From NCBI RefSeq assembly GCF_910592395.1, contig NC_088313.1, positions 4,096,501 to 4,160,500 of the forward strand: 64,000 bases of DNA, written 5' to 3'. Source of the DNA: Lineus longissimus (lineage: Eukaryota; Nemertea; Pilidiophora; Heteronemertea; Lineidae). The position numbers and the translations under genes are program-made. The notes beneath the pieces were generated by a model that saw only the letters and a list, made by a program, of their open reading frames with translations, searched no databases and had not been told where the DNA came from. Positions 35,341 through 48,498 of the stretch are shown here, in pieces (within the stretch, counting starts at the first letter, position 1; every line of letters starts with the position of its first letter).

Positions 35341-35964
35341 CCTTCAAAATCAGGATTGGCATGGCGACGATGCACAAGATAAGAAAATCGCTTAAAATAG
35401 TACAGTTTCAATTTTTTTTGCATAGTCTGATGACACAACGCTGCGCAAATTGAATACCTTCGTTACATCACGGACATTTTATAATGGACACAGCTAGTAG
35501 TCCCTCTGACCCTAATTCAGATTGTCAGGGGGTGGAGACCTGTGACATGAACATGGCCCATTAGGAACACCTAGAACATAAAAGCCTTGATACTAATTGA
35601 TTAGAATTCCGATTAGCGCTGTCCCGAAATAGAACTGCTGTCGTATCTTCGTAAATCTCACAGCCTTTTCATTAAATTAGTTTTATCTAGTAAACGAGTG
35701 AATGAATTTGTCCTTGTGAAGTGACCATCCGCTAAACAGCTCTCACCAGGGGGGCGTCGAAATGGTATGTCCGGGAATGGTGTAAATACCATGAGGACTG
35801 GGCACCACGTGTTCCATGTTATACATCCTGGCGTCATTTGGGTAGAAGTTTAACATGTTGGTCACACATTAAATAAAAGATAGAAAACTGTGAAAAATAA
35901 GTGTTCTTGTCCGTGGAAATGTTCTGACTGTAATCCTGTTTATGAATTACCAAAATATGACGCA

Positions 35965-36177
35965 GTTGGTTGCTAAGGCGTAATACTAATTGGTTGCTGA
36001 GGTACAATGCGAGTTGGTTGCTGAGGTGCGATGCGATTTGGTTGCTTAGGCGCAATACGAGTTGGTTGCCGAGGTGCAATGCGATTTGGTTGCCGAGGTG
36101 CAATGCGATTTGGTTGCCGAGGTGCAATAAGAGTTGGTTGCTTAGGCGCAATACGAGTTGGTTGCTGAGGTGTGTTA
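35965..36177. repeat. Minisatellite, 24-bp unit, about 9 copies
   Basis: Unit GTTGGTTGCTGAGGTGCAAT plus four bases, repeated with few differences. It is three codons by eight, so an ATG-started minus-strand frame at 36188-35973 reads as a 71-residue protein made of an eight-residue motif QPxRIAPx (for example QPNRIAPR). Other frames are open as well, so coding is unproven. Confidence 0.95.
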
Positions 36178-36188
36178 AAACTATCCAT

Positions 36189-39100
36189 GAGTGTAACACC
36201 AGGGTGAACTGAATGAGGTGACAGAGAGTTTTAGACAAACATTATTATAGACACCCTGGGTAGCCAACATTTTCAGTGCACAGCCAGTGAAACATTAGGA
36301 AATTGGAATTCGATACCTTGCAAAAATGCAGCAAAGGTCAGCCATACGACACGAGTACGTGAGCATCTAATTCAAAAAGACCCAATCATCTTTTCTGTTC
36401 TTGGTGTTCAACCACTGTATCAGAGCTAACAGTACCAATACATGTACATCATCCCCAAATCAAAAGGTAATAGGTCATGTATACTGTAGACTGGTCTAAG
36501 TTTGATTTTGCGGTACCTCGAGTGCTCCTTCACTTATTGTCAAACATGTCAAGTGTGCAGCAGTGTCAGGTTATAACATTTTGCACATTCATCTCTACAA
36601 GTAAGTTCCCTACCTCTAGTGCAGCCAAGCAGGCTGCCCCAAAAACGATTAATTGCGCGTTCCGGAAGAACAGGGACATATTGCATGCTGTTAATTATCA
36701 ACTGTTCTTTCCTTCAGGAACAATTTATTGCTTGTAGGCCGACACAATTTGCTAGAACTAGCGCTTGGACGAGAAATCTAGTTTGGAGCACAGTCTGAGA
36801 AATTGTTCGTCGAGAGGACCCGAGGAACAAAACAGACGAAAGTGTCTAAAATCAGTGTCATTGGCTTCCGCGCTGTGACATGATCATAGCAGTATCATAC
36901 TGCTGTTTCGCGTGATTTCATAGAAACGGGGCAGATAGACATAATCAAATATTTTCAAATTACGAACTGAATGATTGGTCGACGGAATACGGATAAAGGA
37001 TTTTAGAATTAGGCAAGATTACTAGGAATGTTTCCAAATACTCCTCTGAACTATTCTCACTGGACACTGAAACCATTCTCGCTCATTGGACATGGTGTAT
37101 TTAAAACGTGTCTCTCTTGCTTTTCTCATAATGCTCCCTCGCCCAAGAACAACACGCGAAAACGACTGAAAACTTCCGTGATTTATTTTACAATGAAAAT
37201 AATTGGTGTACAATGACACGGAAATTTCTTGTAAACTATGTCAGTTTAACTTATGTACAATTCACGCATAATTAAATCTAGATATGCATGTTTTCACAAT
37301 GCGACAAATGAAGCACCTTTTTGTTAGGCGCTAGTTTCCAGTTATTTCATCCATTATTTTTTTATCCCAAAGTTGGCCTTTTTCACTGCTATTTTAGGAA
37401 ATAAAGTCAGACATTGTTTTCAAACAGTAAATCAAGCTGACAATGAAATAATTCTCGATAATGACTTCGAAAGGTCGAAAGTAAGTGCAAATCGTTTGTA
37501 CATGCACAAAAAAAATTATTTACCAAAATACATATTGGTTTTACCAGACATTCAAGATGCATGTACTACTAAAAACACGTATCATACTTTTCAGCATAAC
37601 CTATACGTCTTTAAAAACTCGTCATTTTTCTCATAACATCTCTTTTCACAAAACAGCATTTCTTTATTTTTTTTAACTAAAAAGAGCAAGGATTTTTATG
37701 TCACTTTCCCTACCTGACGTAATACATGTCATATCCTAATGTATCCGAACGTGTTCAGTAATATTTATCAGTGAGAGTGTTTTGAGTGAACACAGTAATC
37801 CGAAAATAGAAACTAAGTTGGCACACGCGTAATTCCTTGCCCAGTAACTACTGCTCCTAAACCTCCTACTCAAAAAAGGATAGATGCTGGAATCAACAGC
37901 TGAGAGCCAGTGCTTCTCGTAATGACGAAGCGCAGTCTTCTTCGCCAATCGTCAAACAAACTGCGAGGGATTTTCCACGGAAATTCCTGAGAGAGGACGG
38001 GTCACAAAAGGGTTTAGAATACGGTTATGTCTTGTCATGGTCAGTTATGGTTACCGAGTTCTACACTGGACACAGAACACAACCATTTCGCTCTTTCTTG
38101 TGATAGTTTATTTAAGGGGGAAAACCAAATACACCTATCAATTAAGAGGGGATCCTCGGGAAAGTAAATAATCGAAGTCAGAAAATAGAACGGTAACGGT
38201 TTCGGTCGACGATGGCGATAATACAGCAAGATGTTGACAGATTACGTATCCTATACAAAAAGATTGTTTTTCAAAAATATGTAAAAATAGTCTATACGTT
38301 AACCTCCGACAAAGAAATCGCCAAATCAGTCCACAATACTGTCGCCTTACGAACTCATCAAAAAGTACTTCAATAAAAGGAATCTTCAAAAGTCCTTAGC
38401 GAGATGACAAACATAGCATAAACATTGGCCACGGGAAGAGCTTCGCAACTTCGGTTGACTGTTATAATGCCTATTTGATTTTATTCGGAAGGTCTTGAAT
38501 TGAAATCGGCAAATTTGCCAATGTGCCCGCCCATACCAATAGCTGTACTGTCAAAGCCTTCGTAATCTAGGGGAACTATCTGTCTTTTGTGGGCTTATAC
38601 TTATGAATAGTTTGTTATAGCATTTTAATGTCTGTCAATATTTTATTTTACTGTTTTATTTTTTGTGGGATTTCTCGATGTACTGGAAATTCCTTGACGA
38701 AACCGTATATTGAACCTTTCGATCCAAGAAAAAATTACAAAATGTCGAAACGTTTAGAAGTGCCTTTTGTAATGCACTAACTATATACGCTATTTCTTAA
38801 CATTTTTTTTCTTCAACCTAATTTATGAATAGTAAAGATGATTCAGCAATTTTTTCGACAGGTTTTTCCGGCTTATTTTATTATCTGATGAGTATTTATA
38901 GACTGTCGTCTCATTGCCTAATAATGGGAGGGAATTGTGATGCAGCAAATTCTTACGTATCCCCTGCTTCACCTTCGACTTTCATAGGGCACTCTACCTG
39001 GTGTACAGTTTCTCCGCACATTCACCGTACTTTTTATAGAAATTCTGGCCCCTACCCCTGGCGTGAACAAATTGACCATTGGTTTTGATACAGAATCTAT

Positions 39101-39808
39101 AGGATCTTCGAATTACTTGATAAATAAGACACCGGAAAGGAAGATTACCTTGTATTTGAGTTGCGTTAACTCTTTCTGATGTAGGCGATAGGCTACTGCT
39201 CCCAATTTCGTGCACAGCAACAGACACCCCTCCCAATTTATCGATGGCGGGAGCACTATTGCTGATTCTCACAGGCGACTGTGCCTTGGTTTTACCCAAT
39301 CATAAAGTGATGAAAGAAGTGAGACATCACCTTGGGTAGAGTAAGCATATACATGGGGAAAAATCCTCAAATCGTTTACAATACTATATGCACACATGGC
39401 ACGGGCTATATGTACCTAGATATCCTCGGTTGAATGGAATACTCAGATTTCTCTCTCATTCATGATTTTAAGAACCACATTCCGTGTTCGGGGATGTGTC
39501 ACAAAACACGACATACGACCATCACTACAAAATGGCAACATATGAAATATCTGTGTTGTCATTTAAGGCACAGTACAAGAACTTGTCGTGAATGCATTGT
39601 GGTATGCACGGTTAGACTCATATGAGGTTGTTCCATTAGACTATCATAGAAACCTTGCAATGTTCACAGCTTGAAGAGTGTCCATTTCTGCATGAAGGCT
39701 AAAGGCAGTTTCAGAGCAGTTTGAGTCGCTGCAACATAGGCCTATTACAAACGCATTCGATGTAACACTTCGTGGCTCTGGTAGTTTCATGTAACTCTTA
39801 AATCTTGT
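36189..39808. other. Gene-free stretch
   Basis: Many short AT-rich ORFs on both strands, none with domain similarity or paired splice sites. No RNA gene or repeat of note. Confidence 0.35.
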
Positions 39809-39812
39809 TTAA

Positions 39813-40042
39813 GGGTTGGCCATACGTATCACCATTTTGGTTAGAACTCGAAATCCTAAAGCAATTAAAACTTCTTCAAAATGAATAGAAATGCCAATTC
39901 AAAACATCGGTGGCCGTTCTCTGAAAGACAAAGAACAGACTATACCACCCTCGGAATTGGCATTTGCTTTATTTCAAAGGAGTTCTATTTTCTTTGGGAT
40001 TTCAAGTTCTATGAGCCAAAATGGTGGTTCTATTGCCAACCC
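39813..40042. mobile_element. TTAA-flanked near-palindromic MITE, family 2, copy 2
   Basis: A 230-bp element with TTAA at 39809-39812 and 40043-40046. Its ends GGGTTGGC and GCCAACCC begin imperfect inverted repeats of about 45 bp (shared CACCATTTTGG and GAACT..GAAATCC). Complementarity continues inward through GCCAATTC and GAATTGGC, so most of the element can fold back. Internal blocks match the copies at 17071 and 48268. An ORF across it (39881-40159) is incidental. Confidence 0.88.
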
Positions 40043-40046
40043 TTAA

Positions 40047-43000
40047 ACGTTAATAACAAGAAGACTTTGGTAAAACTGAGCGAAGCGCCGCTGGAAGTTT
40101 CCCCTCAACGCCCAGTAGGCAGTCGTCTGGATCAGGCGTCACGTTGTGTCAATAAATGAGAACAAGGTGAGCAGTGGTGAGTGCGCTTACGAGAGACTTT
40201 AGGAAGAAACTACATGTAACATAAGCAAGATATTTAGGTCCCAATGCTACTTCAAAGCGTATCGTACGCGGGTTTTCCCCTCAAAAGAACACCATGAAAT
40301 GGCATGTAAGGAAAAAAGGTCAAGCGTGTACGTTTTTGAGTCAGACGGTGGGCGATGAGGTTAAAACTTAGCTGACGGTGCGCGATCGCATAAATAGTTA
40401 TGTACATGTAAATGTCAATTATATACGTGGGTTTAACCAAAAAATTGCGCTACGAAATGGCAAATCTAGAAGTAAGTCAAGAATGTATGTTCTTGAGTCA
40501 TATAAACATTATCGAAATAGAAAAGAAATGTTGAGAACACCGGGTGCATGTGTGAGGATTGCGTCTACGTTTACGTTTTGGCGGCAACTATCAGGGAACC
40601 TGTTGGCGCATCTTCTGACGTGAGAAGGAACATAGGATTATTTTGTAATACGAGCAGAGTGCTAATTGTTCTCAGCTATCTTAAAAGGACAAGTCTGGAT
40701 TCCCGGGCTCTACCCAGATATGACCCATTAATATAACCCGTCATTATTTTGCTTTATAAAGTCAAAATGTTAAAAAAACCAGACCCACTGACACCGTTTT
40801 TACATTTTGCCCAAAACTGTATGATTATGATAATTTGAAATCCACCACTGTATTTGTTTATTCTGTTTATCCCTGTTGACATTTCTTGCTAAATTATGTC
40901 GACAGACCGCATGCCCTGAAGGAACATACTGTCCTTATTTAGTGATATTTTGGGACACTTATGGTGGACGAAGGGCTCCGTGCTGTCGCTACAATCCTAA
41001 CGTTTTGGTACCAAACATTCGATACGTTTGCCATACTCTCATTTTTACACGAATAGTGTGGACAAGGATTGCCAGTTATTTAGGCCTACATTTTTTACAT
41101 ATTTTTTACATATAGGCATGTCATTTCTTGGTAAACATCGATGATACAAAGTATAAACCAGGACGAAAATTTCTGCAAGATTCCAAAATCACCGCAAAAT
41201 GCCACAAGTTCATTATAGGCTAGCCACAAAAATAAGTTGAAATGCACTACCTTGTTACATATGATGAGGCAGACTGGTGTCATAATTTGATAATTTTGGA
41301 GCCGAGAGAGAAAACAACTGGAATGTAATGATACCATGTCATCAGATCCATAACGCGTTATGAATTTAAAATTCCTTTAAATTTGATCTAAGGTCATTCA
41401 AACACAATCAAATATTTTAATCCTGATTTAATCATCCAAGAGATAGACTTACCAGATTGCCAAGGTGTCAACCATGCCTCCTTCACCCAATGACATTAAG
41501 TATCCTAGGCAAAGAAAAGCAGATCCGACCACAGACCATTCACAGCCACAACTGTTTCCTCTAACTAATTCCAGCGCTTTTCACATGGTGATTATAGGCC
41601 CTTTTGGCAAGGTCGCTAATCCCAGTACCAATGCACAACTTCTGCGTGCCCGCGTCAAATCAACGCTAGCCTGACAGACGCGAACCCCCAGAATTACATG
41701 GCAAAGGGATTGACCGTCTCCTGTTGGCGTGTAAGCATGCCAGAATAGTTCTTAACGGACCACATGCTGGTGAGAATGAAAAACAAGACCCGATTGCTTA
41801 GTCCTTTCGGGCAACCAAAACATTATGCTGACTGAAACTGCATGGAGATTTACATCGCACATATTCTCATTACAATATTTCGTCCAGGGTATAAAAATAT
41901 TGGCAACACGATTTAATACATAAGGCATGTTTTTTTTGTAGTTTAAAAACCCTACAACACTTATGAGAACTACTTGACTGTTTCTTTTACCAATAGCCAA
42001 GTTCGTTCAGCGGTGGCAGACCGAAATGATAAACCTGCATGATGTGCGACTATCACCTGCTGATTCAAACATATACCAAAATCATCGGGATGACACAGAA
42101 GCAATATATTACATTCCCTAGCAAGTACCAAGTGAAAATGAGCGAACCCGAGCATGCCGATCTATCGTCGTTGTGCGCGTGCGTATATTTCCATCCTTCA
42201 CGACTTTAGGCCTGATGTTCACCGCCGCTAAGTCGGCATGAGCCCGAGAGGAAAACGTACTTTGGCGAGATCTCGTGATGCAGGTGTAAGTGACAACAGT
42301 CAACACAACCACGGCCTGACAAGATGCCCAAACCTACATGTAGGCGGTATGTGAGGGAGGAAGTCTGGCTTGTAAACAAGTACATGAACATGTATGAAGA
42401 TGAAGATCAGCATACATGCCTACATGCATGACATGCATTCTTGTTGTAGGATGTTGGTTGACACTCCGACTCTACTGTTTGATTCAAGATGAGTCCAATC
42501 ATAGCATTCCTGTGGTAAGGCGAGTGTCAACAAGTAAACAGGCATGAGACAGGACAGCAGGGGACACTCCGTCACGGACGAGAGAGGGAGGACATCCTAT
42601 AGATCACTAGGCGCTACAATGGCCAGGAAGGAAGCGATGGTATGGTGGATAGTTTGCTGTTGCCGGTATCATGTCCGGTCGTGGAGTCCGGAGGAGAGAC
42701 TTGGTCACAAATCACGCGATAACCTAGAGGATAACAGTATTGGAATAGGGCTTGCAACTAGTGAATATGAGTAGAGTGCATGAATAGAGGGTACTGGTAT
42801 CATGTGTTAACAAAGTTAGTTAGCACGGAAATAAGCGAAGGTTAAAATGCTAGTTACCTCGATTAAAGAGCGTGTCGGCAACCAGTTCGCCAAGTCTTAA
42901 AATACATCAAAGTCGACCTCGAGAACCGCAATTAGCAACAGTTACATAATTTCTAGCTCTTAAGCAGTTGTTATTGACCATTTGTTTGCATCTAACGCAT

Positions 43001-45206
43001 CTTTTTGACGTACTTTATAGATCAGGGTGATGCAACGCCATAACGCACGAAAGCATCAAAGACAACATAACACGCCGGGCTCGTGCCAGGTGAGGCGGGT
43101 TAAGTAGGTGGAATCATTGTATTAGACTGTGAGACTCATGGAGAGATGAAAATGTACAGTATGCGTCCAAAGCAATCAGCGTTCTTTTGTTTCGATACTC
43201 ATTCCACAATAGCCATCATATATTAAAGTTAAGGGAATTCCACTTGTGTCAGTTTTTCGATCATAAATTTAGCGGTTTTCTTTTACCATCAACAGTGCAT
43301 ACGAAATACCAGCAGTGTATGACCGTTCATTCACTGCTGGGTATACATGTACGTAGAAATGCATTTTGTACAAACGTCGGCAAGTACTTCTACTCGTTAC
43401 TATAGCCATCATTTATTAGACAAATCATCTTCTGTCCATTGTCCATCAACTGATGGTCCTGAGAGTCGATCTTGATATATCATCCCGTACGGTACGCGTA
43501 CATTGTCAATGGCTTAACATGACTAATACCACAAGTTTCTTCTTAACCTACAATTATCATGTTGACAGAAAACAACAAAAAGCAGCGTCCGAAATGTATC
43601 ATAATTAAATTTTTAAACACTTTACACGACCTGCATTTTTAGGGAGTTTTCGGGACAGACCTTAACTAAATGGCGTTACCAGGGTTTTGCAAAACCCCCG
43701 AAAATTCTCCCCAACGACTGACATGAACTGTCCTACCTTTAACAAGTTAAGCGTTTCTCCCCGTAACCAACCTTATCCAGAATATATATCCATATATACT
43801 CCTAGTGCTTCCTTTATGCAAAGATGTCAAACCAGTGATCCCATTTATGGCCAAACCGACCTAAGGTAACGGCACACATTTCTCCATTGAATACAAAATC
43901 GAAAACACTGCCAATAAAAAGCGATCATCCGTAGCGAAGAGGCTGGTCCTTATTCTGTAGCCCCTGCCGTGGCGTCAGGGTGCCTCGGGCATAGCCGGAG
44001 AAAACGAATAATAGAGCCCAATGTGCCAACTATTGAGAGGGGCTATTTTGAGACCAGGGGCAGAATAACAACAGTATTTTAATTGAAAGTCAGTGATGAC
44101 GTATTTTGATGAGATTTCTATAGCGTCACACTCTTTAAACGCAACCAGGTTGGTTCTTTTGAAGGATATCGTTTTGTTTTGAATTTTGGACAACTGTTTA
44201 TGAAGATGAAAGACTCTGAAGGAACAATAAATTAGGTGGGACAGGCGCTTGAAATTAGTTTCTTTACTAATATTTAGGCAAAGAGAGAGAGGGTCATTGG
44301 TTCTCCATGAGATAATGGTGAAAATGGGTCAAACCTAGCCGATATCGGCGCAAGATTATGCAATATATAACATTACCTAAGATGAGTCAAACGTGTCTTT
44401 TAGTGTGGACAGATTACCGCCGAAACCTGTAGTTCTCTCGGGGGATAGGCTAAACGGGCTTTTAAGGTATTAGCGGTAGTTTTTAAAGATAGGCCTACTC
44501 AGTCACGCTGCCAGGACGCAGTGAGCAGAAGAAATAAATATAAGACAGAGTGGACAAGACATAGAAGTTATATTACTAGTTGCAGAGTTATGTACGCGGG
44601 AGTGTGATCTATACTTAGGCTGGAACAGAGCAGAGAATATTTGAAAATAGATCATAATATCGTGCCATCACTCTACAGAATGACGAAGAGCAAAGGGTCC
44701 TTGGTTCCTATGCACCATTACCCTTACACTTGTCAATGAAGGTACCACTTAGTCGAGGCGTGAGACACTAATCAAGTCCGACACCACTTCGTTATACATA
44801 TAGGCTTAACATGGATCGTCCACTTGGACAGGTCGGATGTCATGGCATTTCGTCTTTTTTCCCTTCATACAACTGTTATAAAAATTTTCCCGGGTTTAAT
44901 CACAGACATTTTGACAGAATACGACGTCATGTACGTACTTTGAGCACTGCATGTTCGTTTTGTGCTTAGATGCACTGCGCCTACAATGCGTAGGTATTCA
45001 TGCATTGTCACGACTGTATTGGGGTGACAGTGAATTTGTGTACAAATCTACTAATATGACAATAATGATTCAGTCTAAGCAAATACAGAGATGGAGCATT
45101 ATAAGAAGTTCGTTGAGAACTCGTAGTGTTTGATTTTTCAGTCTTTACAAAGGAGTTTCTGGATGTACATGGAGGTCTCCATAATGAGAGTGAACATATT
45201 GTCAAC
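40047..45206. other. Gene-free stretch
   Basis: No convincing gene. The ORF at 41465-41674 (from a GTG, with an internal ATG) has a Pro/Gln-rich start but no known domain. The 42360-42450 stretch is rich in ACATG words. Confidence 0.35.
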
Positions 45207-45344
45207 TTATGATGGTAGCGCAATCGAGGCTGCTTGGAAGTTTTTCAAAGACTTGCTCCATTCCTGTAGATTGTTTACAAGTGACCCACAGGAAATATAA
45301 GTAAGGCTTAGGACAGTGACCAGATATAGCAGTTTGATGAACAT
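45207..45344 (-). CDS. Small ORF with a signal-peptide-like N-terminus
   Basis: The internal ATG at 45344 opens 45 codons. MFIKLLYLVTVLSLTYISCG looks like a classic secretory signal with a cysteine/glycine cleavage region, followed by a short polar tail ending in a stop. It could be a small secreted peptide, a first exon, or chance; no donor of good quality was seen. Confidence 0.15.
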   Translation of the reverse strand: MFIKLLYLVTVLSLTYISCGSLVNNLQEWSKSLKNFQAASIALPS

Positions 45345-47287
45345 TCGAGCGTATAGTGTTTTGCACGTGTACGTGGCACTATTGAAATTATATTCAGCGA
45401 CAATTTTCACGATTGGAAAATCTCAATATCAATTCTAAATTTCACAATTTCAAACTAAAACAATTTAAATTTTGAACTTACGAACCTAGCCTTTACGATC
45501 GATATCTGAACTTATGATGTCTTCCTCATTAGTCAAGATTAAGGTTGGCACTGAAGAAAGACAAGTAGAAAACCTTGCCAAAAATTATAGAAATATTGTT
45601 TGTCGATTGGCAAAGAATCAATTGTGTTGATAGAAAGAGAGTCCTTCACTTTAATCCTGGACCATTTCTTTAAAAAACAGCATACCTTTCATTACTGAGA
45701 GTTATATGAAAGATTAGTATTAAAAGCTGATAGGGCGGGCCTACCAGTGAAAATATCCTGACACACGTCCTCGTTGGGGAATTACCAAGCCCACTGGCAA
45801 AGATAGGGCATGCACGACTCACCAAAGTCAATGATAGTTAAGGACGTAGGTGGTAATGAAGGCACGAGTCAATGAAAGATAAGATCAAGCAATCCTGTTT
45901 AGCCTTACATGTTGGTTGCGTAGTGATTACAACAATTGGTTTGAAAGTAACATTGGACATATTTTCGTATCTATTCGCATTAAAGATACACGATTGTTTC
46001 TAAAAGAAGCTTGTTTTGTGCATAATGTAAAAGTGAAGAGGCATACCACCTCTACTTTACCGAAATAACAGTTGTTTAAAGTATTCTACCGCCCATACGA
46101 TCATTATTATATTGCGCCTACCTTTTATCCTAGCTTTAACTTATGCGGTGCACATATCCAAGCGGTAATGAACATTTTCCAGTTTCCCTGGCCAGCCTGT
46201 GGTGAATTCCCCATGTCACGGTGTCACGGTATTTTGAATTATCGCCTAGTCCAGATGTCATTGCATGCGAATCCCCGATGAAATCACTGGAAATAGTCGT
46301 GAAATCTTCCCTAAGGGCTTATAGCACGATTGAAATTTTGATTTTAGCTTACGATTCCTAAATACGATAAACCTTGCAAAACTAATAGCAGAACTTGGCC
46401 AGTCTAATCCAGAGCTGATTTGAATGGTCGGCTCTTATTCCAAAGCTGTGATGAATTGTGACTGTGAGGAAGGTAATATGATCAAGTGGTTTAAGTGGGG
46501 AGCAGACGGGCGAACCGCTATTGTCCGAAAACACCCCGAGATCCGCACGCCGGGGTCGAATTGCGTCTCTAGTCTAAAGTTCCTGTGAATTTTGAGATCT
46601 AGCTGTTCCGTAATATTCTTCGGCAAGCCCGGCGCCCTTTCGGATCGAGTAAAGTCCGTAAGCCCTCGCTCAATATTTGCTTTTGACTAGGCTAATTGGA
46701 GGGGATGCGCGACATGCTCAGGTGTCAGACCGCGTGGTGTCCAGCGCCACCTCCAGAAAACTCCCGTGGTCCAAACTGACTCAACTCGATTTCGCGGAAG
46801 AGACCTGGCGATACCGAAGGATTGATCTGCTTTGGACTAGATAGCCAGCTGATCATATAGGCCGAGAATTACCTAATAACGCTTTACTTCCTAATGCTCC
46901 ACACCTGTGCTAAGACATGAATCTAATGGCTAAGACAATGTAAGAAGTGGTTTAAAACTTGGCAAGGATCATTTCACGGGTTCCAACATGGTTCCCAGGC
47001 CTGAGGGCCGTTGGTATATATACTTGTCGGATTCTAATATTGACACTACAGGCAGTTAAACATAATTGGAAAACAAAGGTACATACCTGAGGCCCTTTTC
47101 AACAGACAGTCACATCAGGGTTCGAAAGAAATATGCATAATCGTTCTTTGCTTTAGATATTAATAGAAAATCCATTCGTCAGAGTATTTTTGTAAAATTT
47201 CACCTCAGATGACTTTTGATTTTATAGCATGACACATTGTAAGTACATTTTTTTGTACAGCGGACATGCTAGGAAAGCAGAGAGCAC
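45345..47287. other. Gene-free stretch
   Basis: Contains a fragment near 45420-45500 (TCACAATTTCAAACTAAAAC, then TTTTGAACTTACGAACCTAG) resembling the 3' end of the 2449-type MITE. Nothing else recognised. Confidence 0.35.
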
Positions 47288-47311
47288 ATCATTTATATCG
47301 ATATAAATGAT
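47288..47311. repeat. Perfect 24-bp palindrome
   Basis: ATCATTTATATC followed immediately by its exact reverse complement, with no spacer. Confidence 0.95.
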
Positions 47312-47924
47312 TGACACTCGTTTTCTGAGGGCTCCGGCGCTTGGACGTAGGTACACAACTGAAGGTAGCCTACCCTAAGACGGACGATGGAGTTACTTCG
47401 AGATCTACTGTGGCTTATATTTTTGGATGGCGAAAATGTGCAATTAAGACCCTATATGCAAACATCTTCGCGACCTGGGTTGGAAATCATACAGGGCTTG
47501 ACGCCAAAGGCACTCAATGTTCCTCGCCGTTAGCACGGACCTGATCCGTGGCTTTATCATTGTTAGCAGTTCCTCATGTTGATACGCCAACTCATTCAAC
47601 TTCGATTACCTTAAGAAGAAGCTTTTCGTACGAAGTAAGCCTCACAAAACGAAGCCAAAGAAATATCCACAGAACATTTAACAGACATTACAACATTACA
47701 AATGAGGACATGTCTGTCGCCCTTGGATAAAAGCACTTTGATTTAGCAACAATTACTTTACTTGATTTCTCACTTAAGTCATTAATTTCGTATTGAGTGT
47801 TTCGAGGTGATTTGGTGTTTTCTTTGTCATTTCATGGTCTGGGACATATCAATATGTCTGCACTGGTCAACAACCCTCAGGTGCTCTCGCCCACCTTGTT
47901 AACATTGCTCATAAACGTATTTGG

Positions 47925-48215
47925 AGCCGCTGTGGTGTAGTGGCTTGGACTCTCGACCAGCGCTCAAGAGGTCCCGGGTTCGATCCCCACTGTCGGCGTG
48001 AGACTGTAGGCAGGTCCCTTTGTCTTACTTGCCTCTCTGCACCCAGGTGTATAAATGGGTACCGGTCAGAAATGCACAGAAATGCACAGCTCATCTGTGG
48101 TCTACTGAAAGGTTTCAGGACAGACCGGGGTTAAAGTGCAAAGTCGGATGATAACCTATATCGCAGTTGATATCAGACTATAAACCCTAAACTTTAACTT
48201 TAAACTTTAAACTTT
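47925..48215 (+). mobile_element. tRNA-derived SINE with target-site duplication
   Basis: The 5' tRNA-like head has an A box TGGTGTAGTGG at 47933-47943 and a B box GGTTCGATCCC at 47977-47987. The body contains CACCCAGGTGTATAAATGGG, a segment I believe occurs widely in invertebrate SINEs. There is a tandem AGAAATGCAC duplication, and the tail is an AACTTTA-type simple repeat. The insertion is bracketed by TATTTGG at 47918-47924 and 48216-48222. The head does not fold as a normal tRNA (acceptor arms mismatch), so it is not a tRNA gene. Mobilised by a LINE in trans, as SINEs generally are; the partner is unknown. Confidence 0.9.
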
Positions 48216-48267
48216 TATTTGGGTTATACGTTAGGTCCATCGCCCTTCCGCGGTTGTCATCGCATAA

Positions 48268-48498
48268 AGGGTTGACCATCGGTAGGCCTACTACCATTAC
48301 GGCTAGAATGTGATTTCCCAAAGCAACTCCCCCAAAATGTAGTGAATACCCATTTTAAACCTGGGAGGCTGTTCTCTGTAAAACAAAGAACAGACTCCTT
48401 CCCTCGAAATTGGTATTCACTTCGTTTTTAGAGTTCTAATTGCTGAAGGATTTTTCAAGTTCTAGCCAAAATGATCGTATTGCCTGTGGTCAACTCTT
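48268..48498. mobile_element. Decayed MITE, family 2, copy 3
   Basis: AGGGTTGACCA at the left is mirrored by TGGTCAACTCTT at the right. Internal blocks AAACAAAGAACAGACT and TTCAAGTTCTAGCCAAAATG are shared with 39813-40042. The TTAA flanks are mutated. Confidence 0.7.

Noticed and set aside
41465-41674. 69-codon Pro/Gln-rich frame
   Set aside because: Starts with GTG, no recognisable similarity and no exon partners.
47925-47997. tRNA gene at the SINE head
   Set aside because: Acceptor arms do not pair fully and the sequence continues into a SINE body with tail and target duplication.
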